A program made the position numbers and the translations under genes. This document shows positions 18,801 to 27,301 of a stretch of DNA of 48,637 nt, in pieces. Every line of letters starts with the position of its first letter. Positions within the stretch are counted from its first letter, which is position 1. The notes under the pieces were generated by a model. It was not told the origin of the DNA. It did not search any database and worked only from the letters and a program-made list of their open reading frames with translations. Source of the stretch: Oscillospiraceae bacterium (GTDB lineage Bacteria; Bacillota; Clostridia; Oscillospirales; Ruminococcaceae); NCBI GenBank assembly GCA_017438745.1, contig JAFRUS010000081.1:1-48637 (forward strand). The letters are read 5' to 3'.

Positions 18801-19358
18801 GTAGGACAAAGGATTGACAGCATCCATTTCAGTCACGAGATAGTCATGTCTGTCCTGAAGTGCAGGATCAGGAGTTATCTCTCCGACGGTATCATAAGGC
18901 AGTACTTCTTCCTTTACAGGACCGAACCATCTTGCGTATGATGCCGCAGCAACTGATATATGACCGCCGCCGATGATATCTGTTGTGTCAATATTGTCCG
19001 GAGTATTGTCTCCGAAGAAGGAGAAATAAGCAAGATGAAATTCCGAAAGATCGACAAACGGTTCTTTCTTTATAAGTGATGTTTCTAGTGCGCCTGATGC
19101 GGCAAAAGTCCAGCAGGTACCGAAGTCACCCTGATTTTTTACTTCTGATACAAGGCCGTGTTCACGCAGATCATAGCGTTCCGGCAGTGCATTTATCTCG
19201 GCCTCGCTCAGCGCCGGTGCCAGCATGGTTATCGTATCCGAGATCAGTATATCGTCGTTTCCGGCGACCGTCTCAGCGCTTATCCTGCTCGCACCGGTAT
19301 ATACAGCAGCCACAGCAGCGAAAGCAAACAGCCCTGCTGCAATTTTCTTTATTTTCAA
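15834..19358 (-). CDS. Dockerin-bearing papain-like (C1) cysteine peptidase, copy 2
   Basis: This 1174-residue paralogue of the preceding peptidase has the same layout: signal peptide (about 1-29), C1 domain (about 58-290) with Gln76 and Cys82 (NQGDFGTCWTF), His in TNHAVLIVGYDD and Asn in IIKNSWGKNW, lectin-like domain (about 315-445), cadherin-like beta-sandwich (about 520-605), further beta-rich regions, and dockerin (about 1114-1174) with DLNGDGNCTVID and DINSDGTINVLD. The catalytic set is complete. Similarity is strongest in the C1 domain and weaker toward the C-terminus, so the duplication is not recent. Between the two genes lies palindrome-rich DNA rather than a short operon gap, which suggests separate transcription. 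The GGAGGC ribosome site is seen as GCCTCC at 19369-19374. Confidence 0.93.
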   Translation of the reverse strand: MKIKKIAAGLFAFAAVAAVYTGASRISAETVAGNDDILISDTITMLAPALSEAEINALPERYDLREHGLVSEVKNQGDFGTCWTFAASGALETSLIKKEPFVDLSEFHLAYFSFFGDNTPDNIDTTDIIGGGHISVAAASYARWFGPVKEEVLPYDTVGEITPDPALQDRHDYLVTEMDAVNPLSYEHTKPDEMIRFSDDEIKQMITDGNAVTISMCYSEENYNRNTASYYDSKADQTNHAVLIVGYDDNFDRNNFKNTPPGDGAWIIKNSWGKNWADSGFFYLSYYDESIFNACSLKAEKAGRYQTNYQHDELFYTASVSPDRINPRTGYMANMFTAEKDEYITGAGFYTTDNNASYEISVCTGLLYDTDPSSGTQSSITAGTEKYAGYHTVTLAEPVKVKKGEKFAVICRLENPQNKCPIPVESVVTYAGFFNCGNYDTEIERTSSYGESFISSNGTNWRDTFGLILTEPFNAYSSLGLQYILGNVCLKAFGASGAEWQEKPADRKHSVLSSLTADNEALTVGNGSEDEPLTELTYSLPCSKDHVVLRPSGSGKIMVNGKEVISGHESEKISVGYGITTVKITSSEKGLEDTEYTLKIKRDNVLPDYINETISIRNDRITEAKSAAGKDSDDDISGITNDGTLITVTAPDGHILKDGESISEYLGEDLTVYEGGTTFTLHLEPRKSLFYNKDLNPDNVLSVASETIDGLYSSKRTIFYSSSPDMSDAKDVHDRIVGLYGTSEFRVYPGYDSDLYFQAQADERSPKSDVVCIHIPERPVITDDDITINFDDDNSFSFSLRDPSPYQTIEYEVCLKSDEKPALSGSDRLMHGNRIDEAVEVSGLLPGHTYCLYTRILSTDETPASTIHEFTFTMPGEKPDYVIDYKQERLVFDESEFTVKYGDKEFHCYDSLSDYTSCDLIICPRDGDPETDSEIIHVPERRAAPDIYIDYNTGCIKNIDDYDLMYLRGTTNTADRDANRANMLSSDSSKTVSLEDLNSWACRPGETLNFFYVSSEGNFASAICPIVIPKLEIISKDLIKITGITDDEIRLEEHEGLEYACYSDKKRKFIWQDSPVFSGLDPDTSYMFGVRYKITEDKLFSSTVCATAETLKADYRAGDLNGDGNCTVIDLLILRRILFGTLDPDQSQLRSSDINSDGTINVLDHQRLLSEILK

Positions 19359-19407
19359 ACCAAAGCCTCCATTTGTGTATTCCTCACCAATTTATTTGAA
19401 CCGGGTT

Positions 19408-19466
19408 GAAGGGGCGGAGCCCCTTCATTGATCCCCCTCTCCGGGGAGAGGGGGCAGGGGGTGAGG
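19408..19466. repeat. GC-rich hairpin element, copy 1
   Basis: Two stems: GAAGGGGC-GGA-GCCCCTTC (19408-19426) and CCCCCTCTCC/GGAGAGGGGG (19433-19454), followed by CAGGGGGTGAGG. A related stem followed by CAGGGGTGGGG occurs at 21994-22025 before gpmI. Confidence 0.75.
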
Positions 19467-19602
19467 GATAATATCTATACAATTTATTTATTATCATTAA
19501 GATGATTTTAACATGAAAACACTTTAATTACAACTGATTTTTATACAAAAATATGAAAAAAACGGGGAAATATTAAAAACCTAAATTTTTTTGAATTTTC
19601 AC

Positions 19603-19631
19603 TTGTAAAAACCGCCGAAATATTATAGAAT
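19603..19631 (+). promoter_or_regulatory. Promoter of pgk
   Basis: TTGTAA (19603-19608), 17 nt, TAGAAT (19626-19631). The resulting leader of about 175 nt includes the whole three-hairpin element B. Confidence 0.6.
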
Positions 19632-19674
19632 AGATATATGGGTGTGTTTACGGCACCTATGCCACTAAACTAAG

Positions 19675-19784
19675 GAAACGCTGATTTGATCGTAAATCAG
19701 CGTGGGGGTCCGGGGCACAGCCCCGCATTCTCCCCATCCGGAAATCCGGCTAAGCCGGATTTCCGGTCTGATCAGTGTTTCTCT
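19675..19784 (-). repeat. Three-hairpin intergenic element, copy B, in the pgk leader
   Basis: Stems in plus-strand order: CGCTGATTTG..TAAATCAGCG (19679-19702), CGGGGC/GCCCCG (19711-19725) and CCGGAAATCCGGC/GCCGGATTTCCGG (19738-19766), then CTGATCAGTGTTT. This is copy A (15722-15828) in reverse complement. It sits between the pgk promoter and ribosome site, so it is transcribed. Confidence 0.85.
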
Positions 19785-19814
19785 AAAATTATTTAATTGA
19801 AAGGAAGTTTAATA

Positions 19815-21035
19815 ATGGCAGGTTTAAACAAGGTTACAGTAGATGATATCAGTGTTAAGGGCAAGAAGGTTCTTGTAAGAGTTGACTTCAACGTACCTCT
19901 CAAGGACGGCGTTATCACAAACGACAACAGAATCCAGGCTGCTCTTCCTACAATAAAGAAGCTTATCGCTGACGGCGGTAAGGTAGTTCTCTGTTCACAC
20001 CTCGGCAAGCCGAAGAACGGTCCGGAAGACAAGTTCTCACTCAAGCCGGCTGCAGACAGACTCGCAGAACTCGTTGACACAAAGGTAGTATTCGCTAAGG
20101 ACGACACAGTAGTTGGCGAAAATGCTAAGAAGGCAGTTGCTGAAATGAAGGAAGGCGAGATCGTAGTTCTCGAAAACACACGTTTCAGAGGCAACGACGA
20201 AACAAAGAACGGCGAAAACCTTTCAAAGGAACTCGCTGATCTCGTAGACAACCAGGTATTCGTAATGGACGCTTTCGGTTCAGCTCACCGTGCACACGCT
20301 TCAACAGCAGGTGTTACAAAGTTCGTTAAGGAAACAGCAGTTGGTTACCTCATGCAGAAGGAAATCCAGTACCTCGGCAATGCTGTTGAAGAACCTGTAA
20401 GACCTTTCGTTGCTATCCTCGGCGGTGCTAAGGTTGCTGACAAGCTCAACGTTATCTCAAACCTCCTCGAAAAGTGCGATACACTTATCATCGGCGGCGG
20501 TATGGCATACACATTCATCAAGGCTCAGGGCGGTTCAGTAGGTCTCTCACTCGTTGATGACGAAAAGATCGACTACTGCAAGGAAATGATTGCTAAGGCT
20601 GAAAAGCTCGGCAAGAAGCTCCTCCTCCCTGTAGATACGACAACAGCAGCAGGCTTCCCTGACCCAATCGATGCTCCAATCGAAGTATCAGTTGTTAAGT
20701 CAAGCGAAATCCCTGCAGACAGAGAAGGCCTTGACATCGGACCAGAAACACAGAAGCTCTACGCAGAAGCAGTTAAGACAGCTAAGACAGTTGTTTGGAA
20801 CGGACCTATGGGCGTTTTCGAAAACCCAACACTCGCAGCTGGTACAATCGCAGTAGCAAAGGCACTTGCTGAAACAGACGCAACAACAATCATCGGCGGC
20901 GGCGACTCAGCAGCAGCAGTTATGCAGCTCGGCTTCGGCGACAAGATGAGCCACATCTCAACAGGCGGCGGCGCATCACTCGAATACCTCGAAGGCAAGG
21001 TACTCCCAGGCGTAGACGTAATCGCTGAAAAGTAA
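19815..21035 (+). CDS. pgk: Phosphoglycerate kinase
   Basis: This 406-residue cytoplasmic enzyme transfers phosphate from 1,3-bisphosphoglycerate to ADP in glycolysis. The substrate-binding N-terminus ([16 protein letters not shown]), the CSHLGKPK and [10 protein letters not shown] segments, the hinge region ([12 protein letters not shown]), GGGMAYTF and the C-terminal GGGDSAAAV and [13 protein letters not shown] nucleotide-site loops are all present. Length is normal. The ATG at 19815 follows AAAGGAAG at proper spacing; an in-frame ATG at 19797 lies upstream of that ribosome site and is rejected. Codon use is strongly biased (CTC, AAC, GGC, ACA), as in highly expressed genes. It is followed by a terminator and then tpiA. 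Confidence 0.98.
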   Translation: MAGLNKVTVDDISVKGKKVLVRVDFNVPLKDGVITNDNRIQAALPTIKKLIADGGKVVLCSHLGKPKNGPEDKFSLKPAADRLAELVDTKVVFAKDDTVVGENAKKAVAEMKEGEIVVLENTRFRGNDETKNGENLSKELADLVDNQVFVMDAFGSAHRAHASTAGVTKFVKETAVGYLMQKEIQYLGNAVEEPVRPFVAILGGAKVADKLNVISNLLEKCDTLIIGGGMAYTFIKAQGGSVGLSLVDDEKIDYCKEMIAKAEKLGKKLLLPVDTTTAAGFPDPIDAPIEVSVVKSSEIPADREGLDIGPETQKLYAEAVKTAKTVVWNGPMGVFENPTLAAGTIAVAKALAETDATTIIGGGDSAAAVMQLGFGDKMSHISTGGGASLEYLEGKVLPGVDVIAEK

Positions 21036-21060
21036 TCACATAAAAAGCAATCACAACCGA

Positions 21061-21088
21061 AAAGGCGGGGTCTCTTCTCCGCCTTTTT
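21061..21088 (+). terminator. Terminator after pgk
   Basis: AAAGGCGG / CCGCCTTT stem with an 8- to 10-nt loop followed by T5. It would separate pgk from tpiA or allow partial read-through. Confidence 0.85.
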
Positions 21089-21124
21089 GAATGTATTTTA
21101 TTTTTATATTAAGGAGTTTTTACA

Positions 21125-21901
21125 ATGAATAAATCATTAAGAAAAGCAATAATCGCCGGCAACTGGAAAATGAACAAAACAAGACCAGAAGCAAAGGAAT
21201 TACTCGAAGCAATCAAGCCACTCGTAGCAAACGCTGAAGGCAAAGTAGAAGTAATCGCATGCGTACCTTTCACAAACCTCGAAACAGCTATCAACACAAC
21301 AGCTGGTTCAAACGTTAAGATCGGTGCTGAAAATGTACACTTCGAAAAAAGCGGCGCTTTCACAGGCGAAATCTCAGCAGACATGCTCACAGAACTCGGT
21401 GTTGAATACGTTGTAATCGGTCACTCAGAAAGAAGACAGTACTTCGGTGAAACAGACGAAACAGTAAACAAGAGAACACTCGCTGCTCTCGAAGCTGGTC
21501 TCAAGCCAATCGTTTGCGTTGGTGAAACACTCGAACAGAGAGAACTTAACATCACAGAAGAAGTTATCGCTACACAGATCAAGATCGGTCTCAAGGGCAC
21601 ATGCGAAAAGTGCATCAAGAACGTAGTAATCGCTTACGAACCAGTATGGGCTATCGGTACAGGCAAGACAGCTACACCGGAACAGGCTGAAGAAGTTTGC
21701 GCATTCATCCGCGGCGAACTCGCTAAGATGTTCGACAAAGCTACAGCTGATGCAGTTACAATCCAGTACGGCGGTTCTATGAACGCTGCAAACTGCAAGG
21801 AACTCCTCGCTAAGCCAAACATCGACGGCGGCCTCATCGGCGGCGCTTCACTCAAGGCTAACGACTTCAACACAATCGTTCAGGCAGCAGTAGAAGGCTA
21901 A
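21125..21901 (+). CDS. tpiA: Triosephosphate isomerase
   Basis: This 258-residue enzyme interconverts dihydroxyacetone phosphate and glyceraldehyde 3-phosphate. GNWKMN carries the substrate-binding Asn13 and Lys15, IGHSERR the electrophile His100, and AYEPVWAIGTGKTA the catalytic Glu172. The phosphate-binding YGGSM and GGLIGGASL loops are at the C-terminus. Length is normal. AAGGAG precedes the ATG by 8 nt. Codon bias matches pgk and gpmI, and the three form a lower-glycolysis cluster without gap. Confidence 0.98.
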   Translation: MNKSLRKAIIAGNWKMNKTRPEAKELLEAIKPLVANAEGKVEVIACVPFTNLETAINTTAGSNVKIGAENVHFEKSGAFTGEISADMLTELGVEYVVIGHSERRQYFGETDETVNKRTLAALEAGLKPIVCVGETLEQRELNITEEVIATQIKIGLKGTCEKCIKNVVIAYEPVWAIGTGKTATPEQAEEVCAFIRGELAKMFDKATADAVTIQYGGSMNAANCKELLAKPNIDGGLIGGASLKANDFNTIVQAAVEG

Positions 21902-21993
21902 TATTATATAAGTAATCATTCAGCAGTTTAACACTCAGATCAGCTTTCTGAGGTTTTCCCATCCTGAAGATAGAAGAACCAGTTCTTTTATCA

Positions 21994-22025
21994 CCCCCTC
22001 CCTCCGGGAGGGGGCAGGGGTGGGG
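21994..22025. repeat. GC-rich hairpin element, copy 2
   Basis: CCCCTCCC/GGGAGGGG-type stem followed by CAGGGGTGGGG, related to 19433-19466. It lies between tpiA and gpmI; it has no T-run, so it is a poor intrinsic terminator. Confidence 0.65.
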
Positions 22026-22071
22026 TTAAACTGCTATTTTAAAATTTAAATACTGAAAGGAACTGATAGGC

Positions 22072-23583
22072 GTGGCAAAGAAACCAGTCGCACTTATTAT
22101 AATGGACGGCTATGGCTACAATCCGGATACATACGGCAACGCTATAGCAGCAGCAAATAAACCAAACCTCGACAAGTACTTCAAGGGACCGAACACAATA
22201 ATCGGCGCAAGCGGACTTGATGTAGGTCTTCCTGACGGCCAGATGGGTAACTCAGAAGTAGGCCATACAAACATCGGTGCAGGCCGTATCGTTTACCAGA
22301 TGCTCGTTAAGATCTCAAAGTCTATCAAGGACGGCGACTTCTTCGAAAACAAGGCTCTTATGGCTGCAGTTGAAAACTGCAAAAAGAACGGCACAGCACT
22401 CCACCTCATGGGCCTTCTTTCACCTGGCGGCGTACACAGCCACTCAGAACACCTCTACGGCCTTCTCGAACTTGCAAAGAGAAACGGCCTTGAAAAAGTA
22501 TACGTTCACACATTCCTCGACGGACGTGACGTTCCTCCTTCATCAGCAGCTGAATTCATGGAAGAAGCAGCAGCTGAAATCAAGAAGATCGGTGTAGGCT
22601 CAATCGCTACAGTTGCAGGCCGTTTCTACGCTATGGACCGTGACAATGCATGGGACAGAGTTGAAAAGGCTTACAATGCAATGGTAAAGGGCGAAGGCAA
22701 CAAGGCTTCTGATCCTGTACAGGCAGTTAAGGATTCATACGCAGCAGGCGTAACAGACGAATTCGTAGTACCAGTAGTAACAGATCCAAACGGAATGGTT
22801 AAGGAAAACGACAGCGTTATCTTCTTCAACTTCCGTCCTGACCGTGCAAGACAGATCACAAGAGCATTCGTTGATCCGGAATTCACAGGCTTCGAAAGAA
22901 AGTACTTCCCGGTACACTTCGTATGCATGGCTCAGTACGACGCAGCAATGCCGAACGTATCAGTAGCATTCCCTCCTGAAGAACTCAGGATGACATTCGG
23001 CGAATACCTTGCAAAGCTCGGTAAGACACAGCTCCGTATCGCTGAAACACAGAAGTATGCACACGTTACATTCTTCTTCAACGGCGGTGAGGAAAAGCAG
23101 TTCGAAGGCGAAGACAGAATCCTCATCAAGTCACCTGACGTTGAGACATTCGATATGAAGCCTGAAATGAGCGCTTACGAAGTAACAGATGCAGTTGTTG
23201 ACGCTATCAACGCTGACAAGTACGATGTTATCATTCTCAACTATGCTAACTGCGACATGGTAGGTCACACAGGCGTATTCGACGCAGCAAAGGCAGCAGT
23301 TGAAGCTGTTGACACATGCGTTGGCAGAATGGTGGAAGCTATCCTTGCAAAGGGTGGTATCGCACTTCTCACAGCTGACCACGGTAACGCAGACAAGATG
23401 TTTGAAGCTGACGGCAGCCCGTTCACAGCTCATACAACAAACCCTGTTCCTTTCGTAGTAGTAGGTAAGGAATGCAAACTCCGCGAAGGCGGCGTTCTCG
23501 CTGACATCGCTCCTACAATGCTCGAACTCCTCGAAGTTGAGCAGCCGGCAGAAATGACAGGCAAGTCACTCATCGTAAAGTAA
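22072..23583 (+). CDS. gpmI: 2,3-bisphosphoglycerate-independent phosphoglycerate mutase
   Basis: This 503-residue Mn-dependent alkaline-phosphatase-superfamily enzyme converts 3- to 2-phosphoglycerate. Metal ligand Asp12 is in IIMDGYGYN and the phosphorylated Ser61 in GQMGNSEVGHTN. GVHSHSEHL and FLDGRDVPP mark the phosphotransferase insert, and NYANCDMVGHTG and TADHGNAD the C-terminal metal site. Length is typical. The start is GTG at 22072, with GAAAGGAA about 10 nt upstream; no in-frame ATG gives the conserved AKKPVALIIMDG start. Codon bias is as in pgk and tpiA. Confidence 0.97.
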   Translation: MAKKPVALIIMDGYGYNPDTYGNAIAAANKPNLDKYFKGPNTIIGASGLDVGLPDGQMGNSEVGHTNIGAGRIVYQMLVKISKSIKDGDFFENKALMAAVENCKKNGTALHLMGLLSPGGVHSHSEHLYGLLELAKRNGLEKVYVHTFLDGRDVPPSSAAEFMEEAAAEIKKIGVGSIATVAGRFYAMDRDNAWDRVEKAYNAMVKGEGNKASDPVQAVKDSYAAGVTDEFVVPVVTDPNGMVKENDSVIFFNFRPDRARQITRAFVDPEFTGFERKYFPVHFVCMAQYDAAMPNVSVAFPPEELRMTFGEYLAKLGKTQLRIAETQKYAHVTFFFNGGEEKQFEGEDRILIKSPDVETFDMKPEMSAYEVTDAVVDAINADKYDVIILNYANCDMVGHTGVFDAAKAAVEAVDTCVGRMVEAILAKGGIALLTADHGNADKMFEADGSPFTAHTTNPVPFVVVGKECKLREGGVLADIAPTMLELLEVEQPAEMTGKSLIVK

Positions 23584-23611
23584 TATATTCCTGACACTGA
23601 TGTGTCGCGAT

Positions 23612-23650
23612 AAAAAAGCGCATGTCTTCTTTACAGAGCATGCGCTTTTT
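23612..23650 (+). terminator. Terminator after gpmI
   Basis: Perfect AAAAAGCGCATG / CATGCGCTTTTT stem with a 14-nt loop and T-run. Confidence 0.92.
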
Positions 23651-23850
23651 GTGTGTCGTGTGCCGTCAATGTGATAAATTTGTGTAGAAGAGAACCCCTT
23701 TTTAGTTGAAAAATAACAATAATTCGGTACAAATGCGTTCGAAAAACTTATGTGTTATTAAAAATATAGAAAAAGAAGCTACAATTTAATCTGATATGCA
23801 CAAAAAAAGAAATGAATTACTATGACCATTAACAAAGTTTTCAAATATAC

Positions 23851-23886
23851 TTTACTTTGGACGAAAAAAATATTATAATATTAACA
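23851..23886 (+). promoter_or_regulatory. Promoter of GH9-1 with shared ATTAACA element
   Basis: TTTACT, 17 nt, TATAAT (23874-23879), immediately followed by ATTAACA. The promoters of GH9-3 and GH9-4 have the same -35, the same 17-nt spacing and the same ATTAACA after the -10. Confidence 0.75.
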
Positions 23887-24059
23887 GCGATAGGACAGTG
23901 CTGTATGCTTTTATAGTGTGCGGGACTGTTTTATTTAGACCGGATTCATCTGTTGTAGTCTGTCTGACAGACCTGGTTCTGCAGATGAAACGGTATCAGG
24001 TATTTTTTTGAAGCCTTGTTTTTTTAAAAAAACAGGCAAGAAATTAGGAGGAAAATCAA

Positions 24060-27000
24060 ATGTCAAGTAAAAATCTTAAGAGATCTTTAGCTGCTGTTGC
24101 TGCAGTTGCTATGCTTGCTGGCGTTGTTGCATTCCCGGTAAGCGACATTGACGTTGTTTCTGCTGGTCAGGTACTCGGCGAAACATCATTCGATTACAAG
24201 GCTCTTCCATGGCACACATGTGAATCAAGCCCTGCTAAGCAGAACTTCGAACTTACTGATGACGGTACACTCCACGTAATGGTACTTACAGCACAGGGTG
24301 CAGATAAGGAAAAGTGGGACCTTCAGGTAAGACACAGAAACCTTAACTTCAAGGCTGGCCACACATACACAGTATCATTCAAGGCTAAGGGCAAGAGAGC
24401 TGGTATGGAACTCTGCTCAAAGATCTCAAACATCAAGGGCGACGAAGAATACTGCGTATTATTCGGTGACAAGAAGGAAATGGGCAACGGTCCTCACATG
24501 GGCGGTCAGTGGGGCAATGCTCTCACACTTACAACTGACTGGCAGGAAGTTTCAGGTACATTCACACCAACTAAGGACCTTGAAGCCTGCGAATGGGCTT
24601 TCCACTATGCAAAGGGTACTAAGTACGAAGGTAACGCAGAAGACGGAGATGAAATCTGGTTCGACGACATGTCAATCATTTGCGAAACATGCGAAGAATG
24701 TAATTCAGATCCTAACAACCACTACGGTGCTATCAGCCGTGACTTCAGCGGACTCAAGAACAACTACATCTCAGTAAACCAGGTTGGTTACTTCCCTAAC
24801 CGTAAGAAGATCGCAGTTCTCGGCGATAACGCTGGTGACATCATGCACGGTGCTTCAAGCATCAAGCTTTCAGGCGCAGTTGACTTCGAAGTAGTTGACA
24901 AGAGCGGCAAATCAGTATTCAAGGGCAAGTCATCAGCTCCAGAAGAAGACGCTGACTCAGGCGATACAATCGTTAAACTCGACTTCTCAGAAGTAAAAGA
25001 ACCGGGTACATACCACATCGAGGCCGGCGAATACAAGTCATTCGATTTCAAGATCGGTGATGACATCTACTCAGAATCAGATCACAGACTTCTTACAAAT
25101 GCAATGAACTACTTCTATCAGAACCGTTCAGGTATTGATATCGAAGAAAAGTACATTACATCAGGCGAAAAGTCAAAGCTCGCTCATGAAGGTGGTCATA
25201 AGACTGATACAGCTTCAGTTCAGAAGATCTGGAAGAACGAATATGCTTCAAAGGACGAAGCTACAGGCACATATGCATCATCAAAGATCACTGCTAACGG
25301 CGGTTGGTACGATGCCGGTGACCACGGTAAGTACGTTGTTAACGGCGGTATCTCAATCTGGACACTCCAGAACATGTACGAAAGAGCAGTTCTCGTTGAC
25401 GGAAGCAAGAAGTTTGACGATGGTTCAGGTACTGTAGTTGTTCCTGAAGCAGGCAACAAGGTTCCTGACGTTCTCGATGAAGCAGCAGTTGAACTCGACT
25501 GGATCGCTGAAATGAAGGTTGCTGACGATGAACCTACATGGGGCAAGGTAGCTGCTGGTCTCTATTACCACAAGCTCCACGACCACAAGTGGACAGGTCT
25601 TGCAACACGTCCTTACGACTATGCTGAAGAATGGGGCACAGTACGTATAGTTAAGCCTCCAACGTTTGCAGCTACTCTCAACTACGCTGCTTGTGCTGCT
25701 CAGGCTGCACGTCTCTGGAAGGAATTCGATTCAGCTAAGGCTGAAAAATACCTTGCAACAGCTATCGATGCTTACAAGGCATATCAGGCTGTTTACTATC
25801 CGGCTGATACAAGCAAAACAACACATCCAGACCTCAAGTGTGAATGCTCTAAGGAAGAAATCCGTGAGGATTCTCTCTACGCACCAATGTGGCAGGCAAA
25901 GGGCGGCGGTCCTTACGGTGATGATAACGTTCTTGATGATGCTTACTGGGCAGCTTGCGAAATCTTCGTATCTGCTTCACAGATGGGCGATTCAAGTGCT
26001 GCTGACTTCCAGAAGGAACTCGAAACATACAAGAACGCTTACAAGGTAACAACAAGAATCACTGGCGGTGAAAACAAGGACGGTTCCCTCACAACATTCA
26101 ACTGGGGCAACACAGCTTCTGCTGGTTCACTTTCACTTGCTCTTCATAAGGATCTCCTTTCAGATGCTAACGCTAAGATAGTTGAAGATTCTATCCTTGA
26201 AGCTGCTGATGAATACATGAAGACAGAAGACAAGCAGGGTTATGGTATCCCTTACCTCTTCGACGGTGAAGCTTACAACGATCCTAACAACCTCGATCCA
26301 TCAATCAAGATCAAGGGTTACGAATGGGGTTCAAACTCAATGGTTATCAACAATGCTATCGTTATGGCATATGCTTTTGACCAGACAGGCGACGGCAAGT
26401 ACATTGACGGTGTAACACAGGCAATGGACTACCTCCTCGGTACAAACCCACTTTCATTCTCATTCGTTTCAGGTTATGGTTCATACAAGCTCCACAACCC
26501 ACATCACAGATACTGGTCAGAAGAGCTCGACAAGACTCTTCCAGCTGCTCCGGACGGCGTACTTTCAGGCGGTCCTAACGCAGGTCTCCAGGATCCATAC
26601 GTAAGAGCTCTCGGCTTCGTTCCTGGCAAGCTTACAAATCCATCACAGAGATGCTACGTTGACTCAATCGAAGCTTGGTCAACAAACGAAGTTACAATCA
26701 ACTGGAACTCACCACTTGCATGGATCGCTTCATTCCTTGAAGATAACGGTAATGAACCAGGCGGTGATAAGCCAACACCTTCACCAAAGCCAACAGCTAC
26801 TGCTACTGCTACAACAACAGAGCCAACAGCTACAGCTACAACTACAACTTCACCAAAGCCAACAGTTGACCCAACAGATACAACAAAGCCAACTGATTCA
26901 CCTAAGCCAACTGAATCAACAGATCCAAATGGACTTCTCCTTGGTGACGTTGACCTCAGCGGTACTATCGACGTAACTGACCTTTCAACACTTTCACTCA

Positions 27001-27131
27001 GCCTCGTTGATAAGAAGGAACTCAAGGGTGACTCATTCAAGAATGCTGACGTTACAAAGGACGGTAAGGTAGACCTTACAGACCTTGCAACACTCAGACA
27101 GTACCTCTCAAAGAAGATCACAAAGTTCTGA
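24060..27131 (+). CDS. GH9-1: cellulosomal family 9 glycoside hydrolase (CBM4-Ig-GH9-dockerin), catalytically intact
   Basis: This 1023-residue secreted protein should cleave beta-1,4-glucan. Signal peptide about 1-35; CBM4_9-like domain 36-215; CelD-type N-terminal Ig domain from 237 (ISVNQVGYF); GH9 (alpha/alpha)6 barrel about 340-902; Thr/Pro linker 908-958; dockerin 961-1020 with DVDLSGTIDVTD and DVTKDGKVDLTD. The GH9 base pair DAGD is Asp418/Asp421, the proton donor is Glu877 (STNEVTIN), and the substrate-site NPHHRYW is complete. Modular order is that of CbhA- and CelK-type GH9 enzymes, so endo- and exo-action cannot be separated by eye. Codon use matches the glycolytic genes, implying very high expression. 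AGGAGG precedes the ATG, and there is a dedicated promoter and terminator. It is the first of four tandem paralogues. Confidence 0.96.
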   Translation: MSSKNLKRSLAAVAAVAMLAGVVAFPVSDIDVVSAGQVLGETSFDYKALPWHTCESSPAKQNFELTDDGTLHVMVLTAQGADKEKWDLQVRHRNLNFKAGHTYTVSFKAKGKRAGMELCSKISNIKGDEEYCVLFGDKKEMGNGPHMGGQWGNALTLTTDWQEVSGTFTPTKDLEACEWAFHYAKGTKYEGNAEDGDEIWFDDMSIICETCEECNSDPNNHYGAISRDFSGLKNNYISVNQVGYFPNRKKIAVLGDNAGDIMHGASSIKLSGAVDFEVVDKSGKSVFKGKSSAPEEDADSGDTIVKLDFSEVKEPGTYHIEAGEYKSFDFKIGDDIYSESDHRLLTNAMNYFYQNRSGIDIEEKYITSGEKSKLAHEGGHKTDTASVQKIWKNEYASKDEATGTYASSKITANGGWYDAGDHGKYVVNGGISIWTLQNMYERAVLVDGSKKFDDGSGTVVVPEAGNKVPDVLDEAAVELDWIAEMKVADDEPTWGKVAAGLYYHKLHDHKWTGLATRPYDYAEEWGTVRIVKPPTFAATLNYAACAAQAARLWKEFDSAKAEKYLATAIDAYKAYQAVYYPADTSKTTHPDLKCECSKEEIREDSLYAPMWQAKGGGPYGDDNVLDDAYWAACEIFVSASQMGDSSAADFQKELETYKNAYKVTTRITGGENKDGSLTTFNWGNTASAGSLSLALHKDLLSDANAKIVEDSILEAADEYMKTEDKQGYGIPYLFDGEAYNDPNNLDPSIKIKGYEWGSNSMVINNAIVMAYAFDQTGDGKYIDGVTQAMDYLLGTNPLSFSFVSGYGSYKLHNPHHRYWSEELDKTLPAAPDGVLSGGPNAGLQDPYVRALGFVPGKLTNPSQRCYVDSIEAWSTNEVTINWNSPLAWIASFLEDNGNEPGGDKPTPSPKPTATATATTTEPTATATTTTSPKPTVDPTDTTKPTDSPKPTESTDPNGLLLGDVDLSGTIDVTDLSTLSLSLVDKKELKGDSFKNADVTKDGKVDLTDLATLRQYLSKKITKF

Positions 27132-27170
27132 TTTTCTTAAGACGGAACAAAACTGAATAGTTAATAAATT

Positions 27171-27207
27171 CCGCTCTTCGTCTGCCAAAGACGGAGAGCG
27201 GTTTTTT
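27171..27207 (+). terminator. Terminator after GH9-1
   Basis: 13-bp stem with one G-U pair (CCGCTCTTCGTCT / AGACGGAGAGCGG) and T6. Confidence 0.92.
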
Positions 27208-27301
27208 AATTTTATTCTTAGCAGACCCGCAAACTGCATTTACTATATTACAGATTATAACTGATATCAGTGAAAAACACATGTTAAGTTAAGAGGCTTT
27301 T

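Larger units (their letters stand above)
19359..19814. other. Intergenic region between peptidase 2 and pgk
   Basis: 456 bp holding GC-rich hairpins (19408-19466), an AT-rich stretch (19470-19600), the pgk promoter (19603-19631) and three-hairpin element copy B (19675-19784). No gene is seen. Confidence 0.7.
23584..24059. other. Intergenic region upstream of GH9-1
   Basis: 476 bp containing the gpmI terminator, an AT-rich tract, the GH9-1 promoter and a leader of about 175 nt. The leader holds possible hairpins (GTCTGTCTGACAGAC near 23960, and TTGTTTTTTT/AAAAAAACAG near 24018) before AGGAGG. No known riboswitch is recognised and no gene is seen. Confidence 0.6.

Noticed and set aside
19433..19466. 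GC-rich hairpin as the terminator of an upstream gene
   Set aside because: No plus-strand gene ends here, peptidase 2 runs away from it, and no T-run follows; it is better treated as a dispersed repeat.
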